Of a stretch of DNA of 49,418 bases, positions 8,261 to 17,296 are shown piece after piece (within the stretch, counting starts at the first letter, position 1; each line of letters starts with the position of its first letter). The stretch comes from Bacteroidota bacterium (GTDB lineage Bacteria; Bacteroidota; Ignavibacteria; Ignavibacteriales; Ignavibacteriaceae): assembly GCA_022562275.1 (NCBI GenBank), contig JADFPP010000018.1, positions 1-49,418 on the forward strand, written 5' to 3'. The notes under the pieces were generated by a model that saw nothing but the letters and a program-made list of their open reading frames with translations, was not told the DNA's origin and did no database searches. The translations under genes were made by a program, and so were the position numbers.

Positions 8261-9511
8261 ATGGACAGTCAATTTACAACCGAAATAGCAAATAATTTAT
8301 TTACTATAAATAATTTATGGATGATGTTTGCAACGGCACTTGTTTTTATAATGCATCTGGGTTTTGCGACATTAGAGGCAGGTCTTACCCAGTCTAAAAA
8401 TACAATTAACATCCTATTTAAAAATTCAATAATTCCAGCCATAGGTTTGGTAACCTACGCAATAATAGGTTTTAATCTGATGTATCCCGCTGATTGTATT
8501 CTTGGTGGATTAATTGGATTTTCCGGTTTTGGAATTGGGACTGATGCTGCAGGTGTAACTAACTCCTATAACATTGGTTATACTTACTGGACAGATTTCC
8601 TCTTCCAGGGAATGTTTGCAGCAACTGCGGCAACAATTGTTTCAGGGGCAGTGGCTGAAAGAATTAGACTATCCAGTTTTATAATATTCTCAACATTTTT
8701 CGTCGGAATAATATATCCCATTACCGGTATGTGGAAATGGGGCGGGGGATTTTTAAATAATTTGGGTTTCTACGATTTTGCCGGTTCAACCTTAGTGCAT
8801 TCAGTTGGTGGGTGGGGTGCTCTAACGGGTGTAATATTTTTAGGCCCCAGAATTGGTAAATATATGAAGGGGAAAATTTATCCGATACCCGGTCATAATA
8901 TTCCTTTGGCAGTAATAGGAGTATTCCTTCTTTGGTTAGGATGGTTTGGATTTAACGGAGGGTCTGTTCTTTCAGCTGATCCAGGTTTAGTCTCTCTGGT
9001 ACTTGTTACTACCTCGCTTGCAGCAAGTGCTGGTGCAATAGGTGCAATGGCAACCTCCTGGAGTTTCTTCAAAAAGCCGGACTTAACAATGACGTTGAAT
9101 GGAATTCTTGCAGGACTGGTTGGAATCACTGCCGGAGCTGATTTGATGACCCCCTTTTCCTCAATTATAATTGGTCTTATTGCAGGCGTTATAGTAGTAT
9201 TTGCAGTTATAATTTTCGATAGAATAAAAATTGATGATCCTGTTGGTGCTATATCAGTGCACTTAGTCTGTGGAATATTTGGAACTTTAGCAGTTGGCAT
9301 TTGGGGTGAAAAAGCAGGATTAGAACAGCTCTTTTATCAGGCTATAGGTGTTTTAACAATAGGTGCATTTGTTGTTTCATCAACTAGTCTAATGTGGTTT
9401 ATAATTAAAAAAACTGTGGGAATTAGAGTTTCGCAGGAAGAAGAATATAGCGGTCTGGACATAGGGGAACATGCAATGGAAGCATACCCATATTTTGAAA
9501 AAGTTTCTTAA
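8261..9511 (+). CDS. amtB: Ammonium transporter Amt
   Basis: 416 residues, about eleven transmembrane helices. Trimeric channel that conducts ammonium across the inner membrane. The twin histidines of the pore are present: His180 in VHSVGGWGALTG and His334 in AISVHLVCGIFG. The family signature appears in SGAVAERIRLSSF. The C-terminal tail ends SGLDIGEHAMEAYP, the conserved motif that couples subunits and contacts P-II. There is no cleaved signal peptide; the protein starts directly with helix 1. The operon partner upstream is glnK and downstream (22 bases) is a barrel protein. A short hairpin, CTGATA/TATCAG, lies between glnK and this gene. Confidence 0.95.
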   Translation: MDSQFTTEIANNLFTINNLWMMFATALVFIMHLGFATLEAGLTQSKNTINILFKNSIIPAIGLVTYAIIGFNLMYPADCILGGLIGFSGFGIGTDAAGVTNSYNIGYTYWTDFLFQGMFAATAATIVSGAVAERIRLSSFIIFSTFFVGIIYPITGMWKWGGGFLNNLGFYDFAGSTLVHSVGGWGALTGVIFLGPRIGKYMKGKIYPIPGHNIPLAVIGVFLLWLGWFGFNGGSVLSADPGLVSLVLVTTSLAASAGAIGAMATSWSFFKKPDLTMTLNGILAGLVGITAGADLMTPFSSIIIGLIAGVIVVFAVIIFDRIKIDDPVGAISVHLVCGIFGTLAVGIWGEKAGLEQLFYQAIGVLTIGAFVVSSTSLMWFIIKKTVGIRVSQEEEYSGLDIGEHAMEAYPYFEKVS

Positions 9512-9533
9512 ACAAATTATCAGGAGATTAATA

Positions 9534-10250
9534 ATGCAATTTCAATATATAAAATTACTATTCAGTACTACACTAATAATTATTATTACAAGCAGTTTAC
9601 CTGCACAATCATCTTTTGATCTTAGCGGCGGTGCCCACTTTGTAAATAGATATATCTGGCGAGGATTGGAAATAAATGGTACTCCTAATATTCAACCAAC
9701 AGTTGAAGCAATTTACGGCGGGTTAACTGCAGGCTTATGGGGGTCCTATGCAATTGCTGAAAGCAGCACTTCAGATGAAATCGATCTGTACTTAAGCTAT
9801 ACATTCTCAACAACTTCTGCAGGTGATTTTAGTTTTTTGTTTACAGATTATTATTTCCCGGTTGGCAGCCGGATAAGTGATTTCTCCGACAGTTCATCAC
9901 ATTATTTAGAGGCTTCATTCAATTATTCCGGACCCTCAGCTATCCCAATTTCATTGTATTTAGGTTATACTTTTAAACCAAAACTTACTCAGGCGTTATA
10001 TTGGGAGGTTAGTTATGCAACAACTGTAACCTCATTTGGATTTAATATTTTTGTTGGAGGAACAGATGGCGGTAAGGATGATGCAGCTTATTATGGAACT
10101 ACAGCCTTTGCAGTAATTAATACGGGATTCATAGTTTCAAAAGTTGTTGAACTCAACGAAACTTTCAGTATGCCGTTATCTGTATCTTTTATCCTCAACC
10201 CAAATCAAGAAAAAGTTTATCTTATTTTTGGGGTGGGATTATCAATGTAA
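9534..10250 (+). CDS. Outer-membrane beta-barrel protein (TIGR02001/TorF-like)
   Basis: 238 residues from the ATG at 9534, preceded by AGGAG at 9522-9526; the longer frame from 9471 overlaps amtB and is not used. A signal peptide is clear (LIIIITSSLPAQ). Barrel features: RYIWRGLEI near the start, alternating aromatic strands, and a C-terminal VYLIFGVGLSM with terminal hydrophobic strand. It is a paralogue of the protein at 48276-49100, sharing YIWRG, PNIQP-x-VE, FTDYYFP-like and KVYL-x-FG motifs. Being 22 bases after amtB suggests co-transcription and a role in passing ammonium or another small nitrogen compound through the outer membrane; that role is inferred. Confidence 0.8.
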   Translation: MQFQYIKLLFSTTLIIIITSSLPAQSSFDLSGGAHFVNRYIWRGLEINGTPNIQPTVEAIYGGLTAGLWGSYAIAESSTSDEIDLYLSYTFSTTSAGDFSFLFTDYYFPVGSRISDFSDSSSHYLEASFNYSGPSAIPISLYLGYTFKPKLTQALYWEVSYATTVTSFGFNIFVGGTDGGKDDAAYYGTTAFAVINTGFIVSKVVELNETFSMPLSVSFILNPNQEKVYLIFGVGLSM

Positions 10251-10271
10251 AATAATTCTATTCTTCTAAAC

Positions 10272-10305
10272 AAAGCATTCATCTATCAGCTGAGATGGAT
10301 GCTTT
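10272..10305. terminator. Bidirectional terminator between barrel gene and gltB
   Basis: AAAGCATTCATCT (10272-10284) pairs with AGATGGATGCTTT (10293-10305) with one wobble and an 8-base loop. It sits between two converging genes and can stop both transcripts, although the T-runs are short on both sides. Confidence 0.75.
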
Positions 10306-10318
10306 AATTATTCTAAAA

Positions 10319-13300
10319 TTATTCGTTAAACACCTGAAGTTTCCTGTTAAAATATTGTTCTTTATACATTTTCTTAAAGTCAATCATATCAAGAGCCAAA
10401 GGAACAACTTTAACAAATAATCTTTTTTGCTTATCCCAATCAGATAGAATTTTCTTAGCTATTATGGAACCGGTATGAAATTCGTGGTTGTGTAATGTTT
10501 TGAGTAATAAATCTTCATCATTAGGTTTAATTTTATCAAACCTCACATATTCTGTGTTTATACAATTATCAAGTTCAGCCGATGCATTCCATATAAAAGC
10601 TGTACCACCTGTCATTCCAGCCCCAAAGTTTTTCCCTACCTCACCCAAAACAATAACTGCACCACGAGTCATATATTCGCAGCAATGATTGCCAACTCCT
10701 TCAACTACAGCAGCGGCACCACTATTACGAACTGCAAATCTTTCGCCTGCTTTGCCCGAAACAAACATTTCACCACCAGTCGCCCCATACAGCGCAACAT
10801 TTCCAATTATTGTATTTCCTTCGAGAGACTTTCTAAAATTGCGTGGAAATCTTATGGAAATTAGTCCACCGCTCATTCCTCGTCCAACATAATCATTTGC
10901 AACACCCATAAGTCTGATTTCAATATTATCAACAAGAAAAGTACCTAAACTTTGACCTGCAGATCCTTCCAGATTATATTGAATATGACCTTTAAATGCA
11001 CCCTGACCGTAGAGAAAAGATATGAGACCGGATAACCCTGCCCCAACGGCTCTATTAGTGTTATCAATTTCCCTGTTAACAATAGCTCTGCCGTGAGTCA
11101 TTATAGCGGGTCTTACCTCCTCTATTATTCCTTCATCAATGTGTTGATCAATATTAGTATTGAATGGTTTAATTTTAACTTTACTATTTAAGAAATAACT
11201 TTTCTTATTATTAGATTTTATAATTGCACTGAGATCAATTTTGTTGTCCTTTAAAAATGTACGATAAGAATCGTTGATTTCCAGCAATTCATTATTTCCG
11301 ATTATTTCATCCAGGCTGAATTTACCCATTTCAATAAGTAGAGATCTTACATCGTGAGTAACATTTTTTAAATAATTCACCAGGTTTTCAGGTTTACCTT
11401 TAAATTTTTTTCTCAATTCCGGATCTTGTGTTGCAATCCCGGCAGGGCAATTATTTAAATGGCATCGTCTTGCCATTATACATCCAAGAGCAATGAGGGC
11501 TGAAGTTCCAAAGTCATATTCCTCAGCTCCAAGTAAAGCAGCTACAATAATATCTTTTGCATTTTTAATACCACCATCTACTCTTAAAACAACCCTTTTC
11601 CTTAAACCATTTTCAGTTAGTGTCCTATGCACTTCAGAGAGCCCGATTTCCCAGGGTAACCCGGTATGCTTCATTGAACCTAATGGAGTGGCACCCGTAC
11701 CGCCATCATGTCCGCTTACAAGAACAATATCAGCACCCGCTTTCACTACACCACTTGCAATAATTCCAATCCCAAACTGGGAAACTAATTTCACACATAT
11801 ATTTGCTCTCGGGTTTACCTGCCTTAAATCGTAAATCAACTGAGCAATATCTTCAATGCTGTAAATATCGTGATGTGGCGGCGGAGAAATCAAAGGTACA
11901 CCGGGAGTTGTGTGTCTATCATTTGCTAATGAAAGTGTAACTTTTTCTCCGGGTAACTGTCCGCCTTCGCCGGGTTTTGCTCCCTGTGCCATTTTTATTT
12001 GAATCTCTCTGGCTGCAGATAAATAAAAAGGTGTTACTCCAAATCTGCCGCTTGCAATTTGTTTAACATAACAATTTTCACTCTTATCGGGATTTGAAAT
12101 ACTGTATCTATCCTTTTGCTCCCCACCTTCACCGCTGTTACTTCTAATATTGAGCATTGAAGCAGCACGAGCCAGGGTTCTATGTACTTCTTCAGAGACT
12201 GCGCCAAAAGACATTGCACCAAGACCAAACCTTCTGAGTATTTCCTTTTCCGGTTCAATTTGATCAATTTGCTCAATTTGAATTTCGCTGTCTCTTACAA
12301 TATGTAATAAATCTCTAATGTATACCGGTTTATCAGTTTCTATATTTTTTACATTATTTTTACCCGAAGCTATATTTTGTATATTCCTGAAAATTGTTGG
12401 CGAGAAACCGTGCTGTTCCCCGTTTTTCCGATACCTGAATCTACCATATTCTTCAAATTTTTTATTCAGGATAAATGCTTTCTCTCTTCTATTATTTTGA
12501 ACTTCCCTTAATGTGTCTAAATCTATTCCACCAAGAATACTTTTGACTGAGGGGAAGTAATTCTCTACAAGGGATTGAGAGATACCAATTCCATGATATA
12601 GCATACTTCCATGATAACTATTAACGGTAGATATCCCCATTTTTGCCATTATTTTTAGTAGTCCTTTTTCTAATGCGTATCTATAATTACTAAGTTTGGT
12701 TACCCAGTCATCATCATTATAATGTTCTCTTATTAATTCATAAGCCATATATGGGTAAACAGCACTGGCTCCAAAGCCAATTAAGCAGGCTACATGGTGG
12801 TCTTCTATAACATCGCCTGTAAAACACAGCAAAGCAACTTTGTTTCTTAATCTTTTCTCTATTAGGTGCTGGTGTACTGCCGATACAGACAGCAACATTG
12901 GGATAGGCATTTTCGATTCACTTACTCCTTCGTCAGAAAGGAAAATTATTTTTGTACCGTTTAGAACTACTTTCTCGCACTCAGACTTAATTATTTTCAA
13001 TCTTTGCTCAAAGTTTTCATCCGGATGTACAAGACACTTAATTATTGAATAGGGAAACCATTCATGTTGTGCTAATAATAATTTTACTTCCCTGGGAGAT
13101 AATACAGGACTTTCGATACGAATTGCCGTTTTAAACACATCAGATTCGGATAATAAATTTTCTTCGCTTCCTATATATCTGATGAGACTCATTACGTATC
13201 TTTCCCTGATAGGATCAATAGGAGGATTGGTAACTTGAGCAAAATATTGTTTAAAATAATCATAAAGTTTTGGGGGAGTTTGCGAGATCATTGCCGGAGG

Positions 13301-14794
13301 TGTATCATCACCCATTGATCCAATAGATTCTTTTCCATACTCCGACATCGGAAGAATGAATCGTTCAAAATCTTCCTTATCAATTCCGAATGCAATTCTT
13401 AATCTTCTATCAAATCCTTCAATGGGGTAAGAAAATTCATTAAACTCTTCCTGATTAGACATCCTATCAATAGAAACCAAATTATTTTTTATTGTTTCCG
13501 AATAACTTCCGTTTTTAATAACTTGATTTAGGATTTCATCATCCGAAATAATTCCACTGCCATCTAATCGTACAGCAAAATTTTCTCCTGCTTTCATATG
13601 ATGATGAATAAGAACATTTTCTGAACTTATATCCCCTACACCTGCCTCCGATGCCATTATTATCAATCCATCCTTAGTTATAGTGTACCTAAGTGGTCTC
13701 AATCCATTTCTATCTAATTTAGCAGCAACTATTTCTCCATCTGTAAAAATAAGAGCTGCCGGTCCATCCCAGGGCTCGATGTGGTTTTCGTGAAAGGCAT
13801 AAAAATCTTTGAGACTCTGATCCATATCTGAGTTATATAGATACGGCTCCGGGATAAGCATCATAATGCTCTGAAATAAATTTTTACCACTCTTTACTAA
13901 AAATTCAAGGATGTTATCTAAGCTAAATGAATCACTGCCTGATTGCGAAACTAAGGGCTTGAGCTTTTCTATATTTTTACCCCAGAAAGATGATTGGATA
14001 GAATCTTCTCTTGTTTTCATCCATAACCTGTTACCTTTAATCGTGTTTATTTCACCATTATGAGCTAACATTCTGAATGGTTGTGCCATACTCCAGCTTG
14101 ATATTGTATTGGTCGAAAATCTTTCGTGGAAAACAGACATACATACCTTAAAATTCAATTGATTTAAGTCGTGATAGAATTGAATCAATTGTCCTTTTCC
14201 CATCATGCCCTTGTATACAATAGTCTTTGCTGAAAGCGAACAAATGAATGAAGTTCCTTTATTCAGGTTGATATATGCCTCAACTGACTTTCGCAGCAAA
14301 TATAATTTTGTCTCGAAATCCCTTTTCGTTTTACCTTTATTTGTAAAAAAATATTGAATTATTTCAGGGCAAGTCTCTTCAGCGATCTCGCCTAGAATAG
14401 AATGATTAACAGGAACAATCCTTTGTCCCAAATATTTTATTTTCAGTTCTTTGCAATGGGACTGAATTTCTTCTTCAATTCCTGTAGCTTCTGAATCCTC
14501 AGTAAATACCATTGCTATCCCCAAGGGCTTATTCTGGTCGATATCTATATTCAGCACTGCTTTAATTATCATTGCGAAATATTGCTTTGGAATATCGACC
14601 AGTATTCCAACACCATCACCGGTTTTTTCATCGGCTCCATACGCTCCCCTATGAGACATTTTTTTCAACGCCTTAATTGATAAGTCAATCACTCTTCGAC
14701 TTGGCTTACCTGTAGTTTCTACAATGAATCCGATACCACAACCATCGTGATACTCTGTATTACTTAATATTTGTTTGGGATTATTTTCCATCAT
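10319..14794 (-). CDS. gltB: Glutamate synthase large subunit
   Basis: 1491 residues, full length for the family. It makes glutamate from glutamine and 2-oxoglutarate. Cys19 in YHDGCGIGFIV is the N-terminal nucleophile of the glutaminase domain exposed after propeptide removal. The FMN synthase domain (about 800-1180) includes PGEGGQLPGEKV and GHDGGTGATPLGS. The 3Fe-4S cluster cysteines lie in CIMARRCHLNNCPAG. The C-terminal beta-helix has repeated G-rich turns (GRGMSGG, ATGGEMFVSGKAGERFAVRN). It is the last gene of the branched-chain amino-acid operon. No gltD small subunit occurs in the window, so it is either completed elsewhere or runs on ferredoxin. Confidence 0.96.
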   Translation of the reverse strand: MMENNPKQILSNTEYHDGCGIGFIVETTGKPSRRVIDLSIKALKKMSHRGAYGADEKTGDGVGILVDIPKQYFAMIIKAVLNIDIDQNKPLGIAMVFTEDSEATGIEEEIQSHCKELKIKYLGQRIVPVNHSILGEIAEETCPEIIQYFFTNKGKTKRDFETKLYLLRKSVEAYINLNKGTSFICSLSAKTIVYKGMMGKGQLIQFYHDLNQLNFKVCMSVFHERFSTNTISSWSMAQPFRMLAHNGEINTIKGNRLWMKTREDSIQSSFWGKNIEKLKPLVSQSGSDSFSLDNILEFLVKSGKNLFQSIMMLIPEPYLYNSDMDQSLKDFYAFHENHIEPWDGPAALIFTDGEIVAAKLDRNGLRPLRYTITKDGLIIMASEAGVGDISSENVLIHHHMKAGENFAVRLDGSGIISDDEILNQVIKNGSYSETIKNNLVSIDRMSNQEEFNEFSYPIEGFDRRLRIAFGIDKEDFERFILPMSEYGKESIGSMGDDTPPAMISQTPPKLYDYFKQYFAQVTNPPIDPIRERYVMSLIRYIGSEENLLSESDVFKTAIRIESPVLSPREVKLLLAQHEWFPYSIIKCLVHPDENFEQRLKIIKSECEKVVLNGTKIIFLSDEGVSESKMPIPMLLSVSAVHQHLIEKRLRNKVALLCFTGDVIEDHHVACLIGFGASAVYPYMAYELIREHYNDDDWVTKLSNYRYALEKGLLKIMAKMGISTVNSYHGSMLYHGIGISQSLVENYFPSVKSILGGIDLDTLREVQNNRREKAFILNKKFEEYGRFRYRKNGEQHGFSPTIFRNIQNIASGKNNVKNIETDKPVYIRDLLHIVRDSEIQIEQIDQIEPEKEILRRFGLGAMSFGAVSEEVHRTLARAASMLNIRSNSGEGGEQKDRYSISNPDKSENCYVKQIASGRFGVTPFYLSAAREIQIKMAQGAKPGEGGQLPGEKVTLSLANDRHTTPGVPLISPPPHHDIYSIEDIAQLIYDLRQVNPRANICVKLVSQFGIGIIASGVVKAGADIVLVSGHDGGTGATPLGSMKHTGLPWEIGLSEVHRTLTENGLRKRVVLRVDGGIKNAKDIIVAALLGAEEYDFGTSALIALGCIMARRCHLNNCPAGIATQDPELRKKFKGKPENLVNYLKNVTHDVRSLLIEMGKFSLDEIIGNNELLEINDSYRTFLKDNKIDLSAIIKSNNKKSYFLNSKVKIKPFNTNIDQHIDEGIIEEVRPAIMTHGRAIVNREIDNTNRAVGAGLSGLISFLYGQGAFKGHIQYNLEGSAGQSLGTFLVDNIEIRLMGVANDYVGRGMSGGLISIRFPRNFRKSLEGNTIIGNVALYGATGGEMFVSGKAGERFAVRNSGAAAVVEGVGNHCCEYMTRGAVIVLGEVGKNFGAGMTGGTAFIWNASAELDNCINTEYVRFDKIKPNDEDLLLKTLHNHEFHTGSIIAKKILSDWDKQKRLFVKVVPLALDMIDFKKMYKEQYFNRKLQVFNE

Positions 14795-14877
14795 CCGGTT
14801 ATAATTTAATAATTTTGTGAAAAGTTAGTAAGTGTGTTATAGAATTATATCAGATTAAGAGCAGGAAATTTCAATCA

Positions 14878-16473
14878 TTAGCTCATCTTTAACGCTTTGC
14901 TTTTTTGCAACTTGAATAACTTATGGTTAAAACTATCACACAAAGCCAACCAACTTGCTTCGATAATATTTTCAGACACACCAACTGTGGACCAAATATC
15001 AACGCCATCACTTGATTCTATTAGAACCCTAACTTTTGCGGTTGTCCCTTTTTTCTCATTAAGAACCCGAACTTTGTAATCAATTAATTTTATCATCAAT
15101 ATCTCCGGATAAAATCTTATAAGCGCTTTACGAAGAGCGTTATTAAGTGCATCAACAGGTCCAACGCCATTATCCGCAGTATGTTCTACTTCTCCATCAA
15201 CTTCAATTTTAAGTACAGCTTCGGATGATGTGTACCCTTCATTATCGAATATTACGTTCACTTTTGAGTCAAGCGTTTTAAAGAATGGTGAAAACTCCTT
15301 TGTTTCCGAAGCAAGAAGCAATTCAAATGAAGCCTCCGCCCCATCAAATTGATACCCATCATATTCCAGTGATTTTATAGATGACACTAATTTTTCACTC
15401 AATCCTATATTTCCAACTATATCCACCCCAAATTCTTTGGCTTTGTATTCTATATTACTTTTCCCGGATAAATCGGAAACCAGGACTCTCTGCTTGTTCC
15501 CTACAGAACCGGGAGGAATATGTTCATACATTCGACTATCTTTCATTACTGCACTTACATGTATTCCCCCTTTATGGGCAAATGCAGATTTACCAACATA
15601 CGGCGCATGCGTGTTGGGCACAATATTTAAAACTTCAGATATGAAATTTGAAAGTGAAGTAAGATGAGATAAATCAATTTGTTGATTGACTTCTCTATTC
15701 ATTTTTAAAACGAGATTTGGAATTATGCTGGCAAGATTAGCGTTTCCGCATCTTTCTCCGAGACCATTTATTGTTCCCTGTACATGAACGGCACCTGCTT
15801 CAACAGCAATCAGGGAATTTGCAACCCCTAATTCGCTATCGTTATGAGCATGAATCCCTATTGGTTTATGAATAACTTTCTTTACATTTAAAACGATATT
15901 ATAAACCTCGGATGGAAGTGATCCGCCGTTAGTATCACAAAGAGTAATTACATCTGCACCACCTTTTACTGCTGCTTCCAACATTCTGATTGCAAATTCT
16001 TTATCATTTTTATAACCATCAAAAAAATGTTCTGCATCAAATATGACTGTTTTTCCATGCTCTTTTAAGAAGAGAATAGATGATAATATTAATTCCTCAT
16101 TTTCCTGCTCAGTTAATCCCAATCCTTTTTCGGCATGAAATTTCCAGGTTTTACCGAAAATTGTTATTACAGGTGTTTCAGCTTTGATTAGAGCTAATAA
16201 ATTTTTATCTGAAGTAATTTGATCCGGATATCTTGCTGTTGATCCAAAAGCACATATCCTGGTATGCTTTAGATTCATCTGCTTTACTCTTTCGAAGAAT
16301 TCCACATCTTTTGGATTGCTTCCAGGCCAACCGCCTTCTACAATATCAATACCGAAATCGTCAAGTTTCTGTGTAATTGAAATTTTATCCTGAACAGAAA
16401 GATTCACACCTTCACTTTGTGTTCCATCCCTCAGTGTAGTGTCAAACAATTCAATTTTTGTTAAGTGTTCCAT
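14878..16473 (-). CDS. cimA: (R)-citramalate synthase
   Basis: 531 residues. Condenses pyruvate and acetyl-CoA to citramalate, the first step of threonine-independent isoleucine synthesis. The alpha-IPM synthase-like barrel starts with IELFDTTLRDGTQSEGVNLS; metal-binding HAHNDSELGVANS and GTINGLGERCGNANL are intact. The EGGWPGSNPKD and GKTWKFHAEKGLGLT stretches are typical of the CimA (TIGR00977) branch rather than LeuA. The C-terminal domain is the LeuA-type regulatory dimer domain. It lies 20 bases after leuD. Its presence next to leuCD is consistent with the isomerase working on citramalate as well. Confidence 0.92.
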   Translation of the reverse strand: MEHLTKIELFDTTLRDGTQSEGVNLSVQDKISITQKLDDFGIDIVEGGWPGSNPKDVEFFERVKQMNLKHTRICAFGSTARYPDQITSDKNLLALIKAETPVITIFGKTWKFHAEKGLGLTEQENEELILSSILFLKEHGKTVIFDAEHFFDGYKNDKEFAIRMLEAAVKGGADVITLCDTNGGSLPSEVYNIVLNVKKVIHKPIGIHAHNDSELGVANSLIAVEAGAVHVQGTINGLGERCGNANLASIIPNLVLKMNREVNQQIDLSHLTSLSNFISEVLNIVPNTHAPYVGKSAFAHKGGIHVSAVMKDSRMYEHIPPGSVGNKQRVLVSDLSGKSNIEYKAKEFGVDIVGNIGLSEKLVSSIKSLEYDGYQFDGAEASFELLLASETKEFSPFFKTLDSKVNVIFDNEGYTSSEAVLKIEVDGEVEHTADNGVGPVDALNNALRKALIRFYPEILMIKLIDYKVRVLNEKKGTTAKVRVLIESSDGVDIWSTVGVSENIIEASWLALCDSFNHKLFKLQKSKALKMS

Positions 16474-16493
16474 TTGTTTAATTAATTTTATTT

Positions 16494-17054
16494 TTAGATT
16501 ATCATTCCTGTTTTTCGAGCATATTTAAATAATCCACCTTCCTGAATAATAGGCAAAACATCTCCAAGTGGTTTTAAATTATATAATAGATTTTCAGTAA
16601 TATTTTTGAGTGAATTATTCTCCAAATCAATTTCAAGTAAATCACCGGTTTTTATTTTATCAATTAATTTTTCAGTTGATTCGTACGGAACAAGAAATCC
16701 CCCATCAACAGAGTTGCGATAAAATATTCTGGCATATGATTCAGCAATAATTGCCTGAACACCTGCTTTTTGTAATGCAAATGGAGCATGTTCTCTCGAT
16801 GAACCACAACCGAAATTTGTGCCGCCGATGATAATATTGAATATTGATTTGTATTCATCATCATCAATAAATGGAATACTCCCTTTAGGTAAACCTGATT
16901 GAGAAACTGGCACACCCGATAAGGCAAAATGACCATACTTTTTTGCTTCATCTTCATCTGTTAAACTATAAACCAGATGCTCTGCCGGAATTATTTGATC
17001 AGTGTCAATATTATTTCCAAGGACAAAAGCTTTACCATAAATTATTTTTTTCAT
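16494..17054 (-). CDS. leuD: 3-isopropylmalate/citramalate isomerase small subunit
   Basis: 186 residues, short aconitase swivel-domain type. It pairs with LeuC to isomerise 2- to 3-isopropylmalate, and probably citramalate to methylmalate. Signature residues: NNIDTDQIIPAEHL near the start and GCGSSREHAPFAL in the middle. It is separated from leuC by a 242-base gap containing palindromes, unusual because leuC and leuD normally abut. No strong ribosome site is seen before the ATG. Confidence 0.93.
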   Translation of the reverse strand: MKKIIYGKAFVLGNNIDTDQIIPAEHLVYSLTDEDEAKKYGHFALSGVPVSQSGLPKGSIPFIDDDEYKSIFNIIIGGTNFGCGSSREHAPFALQKAGVQAIIAESYARIFYRNSVDGGFLVPYESTEKLIDKIKTGDLLEIDLENNSLKNITENLLYNLKPLGDVLPIIQEGGLFKYARKTGMII

Positions 17055-17130
17055 TTTTTTTACTGTCCAATATCAGTGATATTTTATATTTTATTTTTAT
17101 TAAATAAGTCATCTAAAAAAAACTAATAAA

Positions 17131-17244
17131 AACCGTTAAAACGGTTCAGGTTTTTATTTTGGTCTCATTAACCCACGACTTAATCCGCCTATGGCGGAGT
17201 GGGTTAATGACAACCTAACCATTTTTTTAACCGTTAAAACAGTT
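17131..17244. repeat. Composite palindromic element between leuC and leuD
   Basis: CATTAACCCAC (17166-17176) pairs perfectly with GTGGGTTAATG (17199-17209), with an inner CCGCC/GGCGG stem. On each side lies a copy of AACCGTTAAAACGGTT (17131-17146) or its near-copy AACCGTTAAAACAGTT (17229-17244), each itself a palindrome. The whole looks like a small non-coding inserted element. Transcribed inside the operon, it would form strong RNA hairpins. Confidence 0.8.
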
Positions 17245-17296
17245 TATAATTATGTCACTTACTCATAAATTTACCTTTTTAGAGAGAACTCATTAA

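Noticed and set aside
7784-9511. Sigma-54 promoter expected for glnK-amtB
   Set aside because: No TGGCAC-N5-TTGC-like sequence is found in 7225-7783; only a weak housekeeping-like candidate is present.
9471-9533. Longer start for the barrel protein
   Set aside because: It would overlap amtB and place a basic stretch before the signal peptide; AGGAG before the ATG at 9534 decides.
10488-13052. Several plus-strand ORFs opposite gltB
   Set aside because: They are antisense shadows of conserved gltB codons, rich in Pro/Ser/Thr and without ribosome sites.
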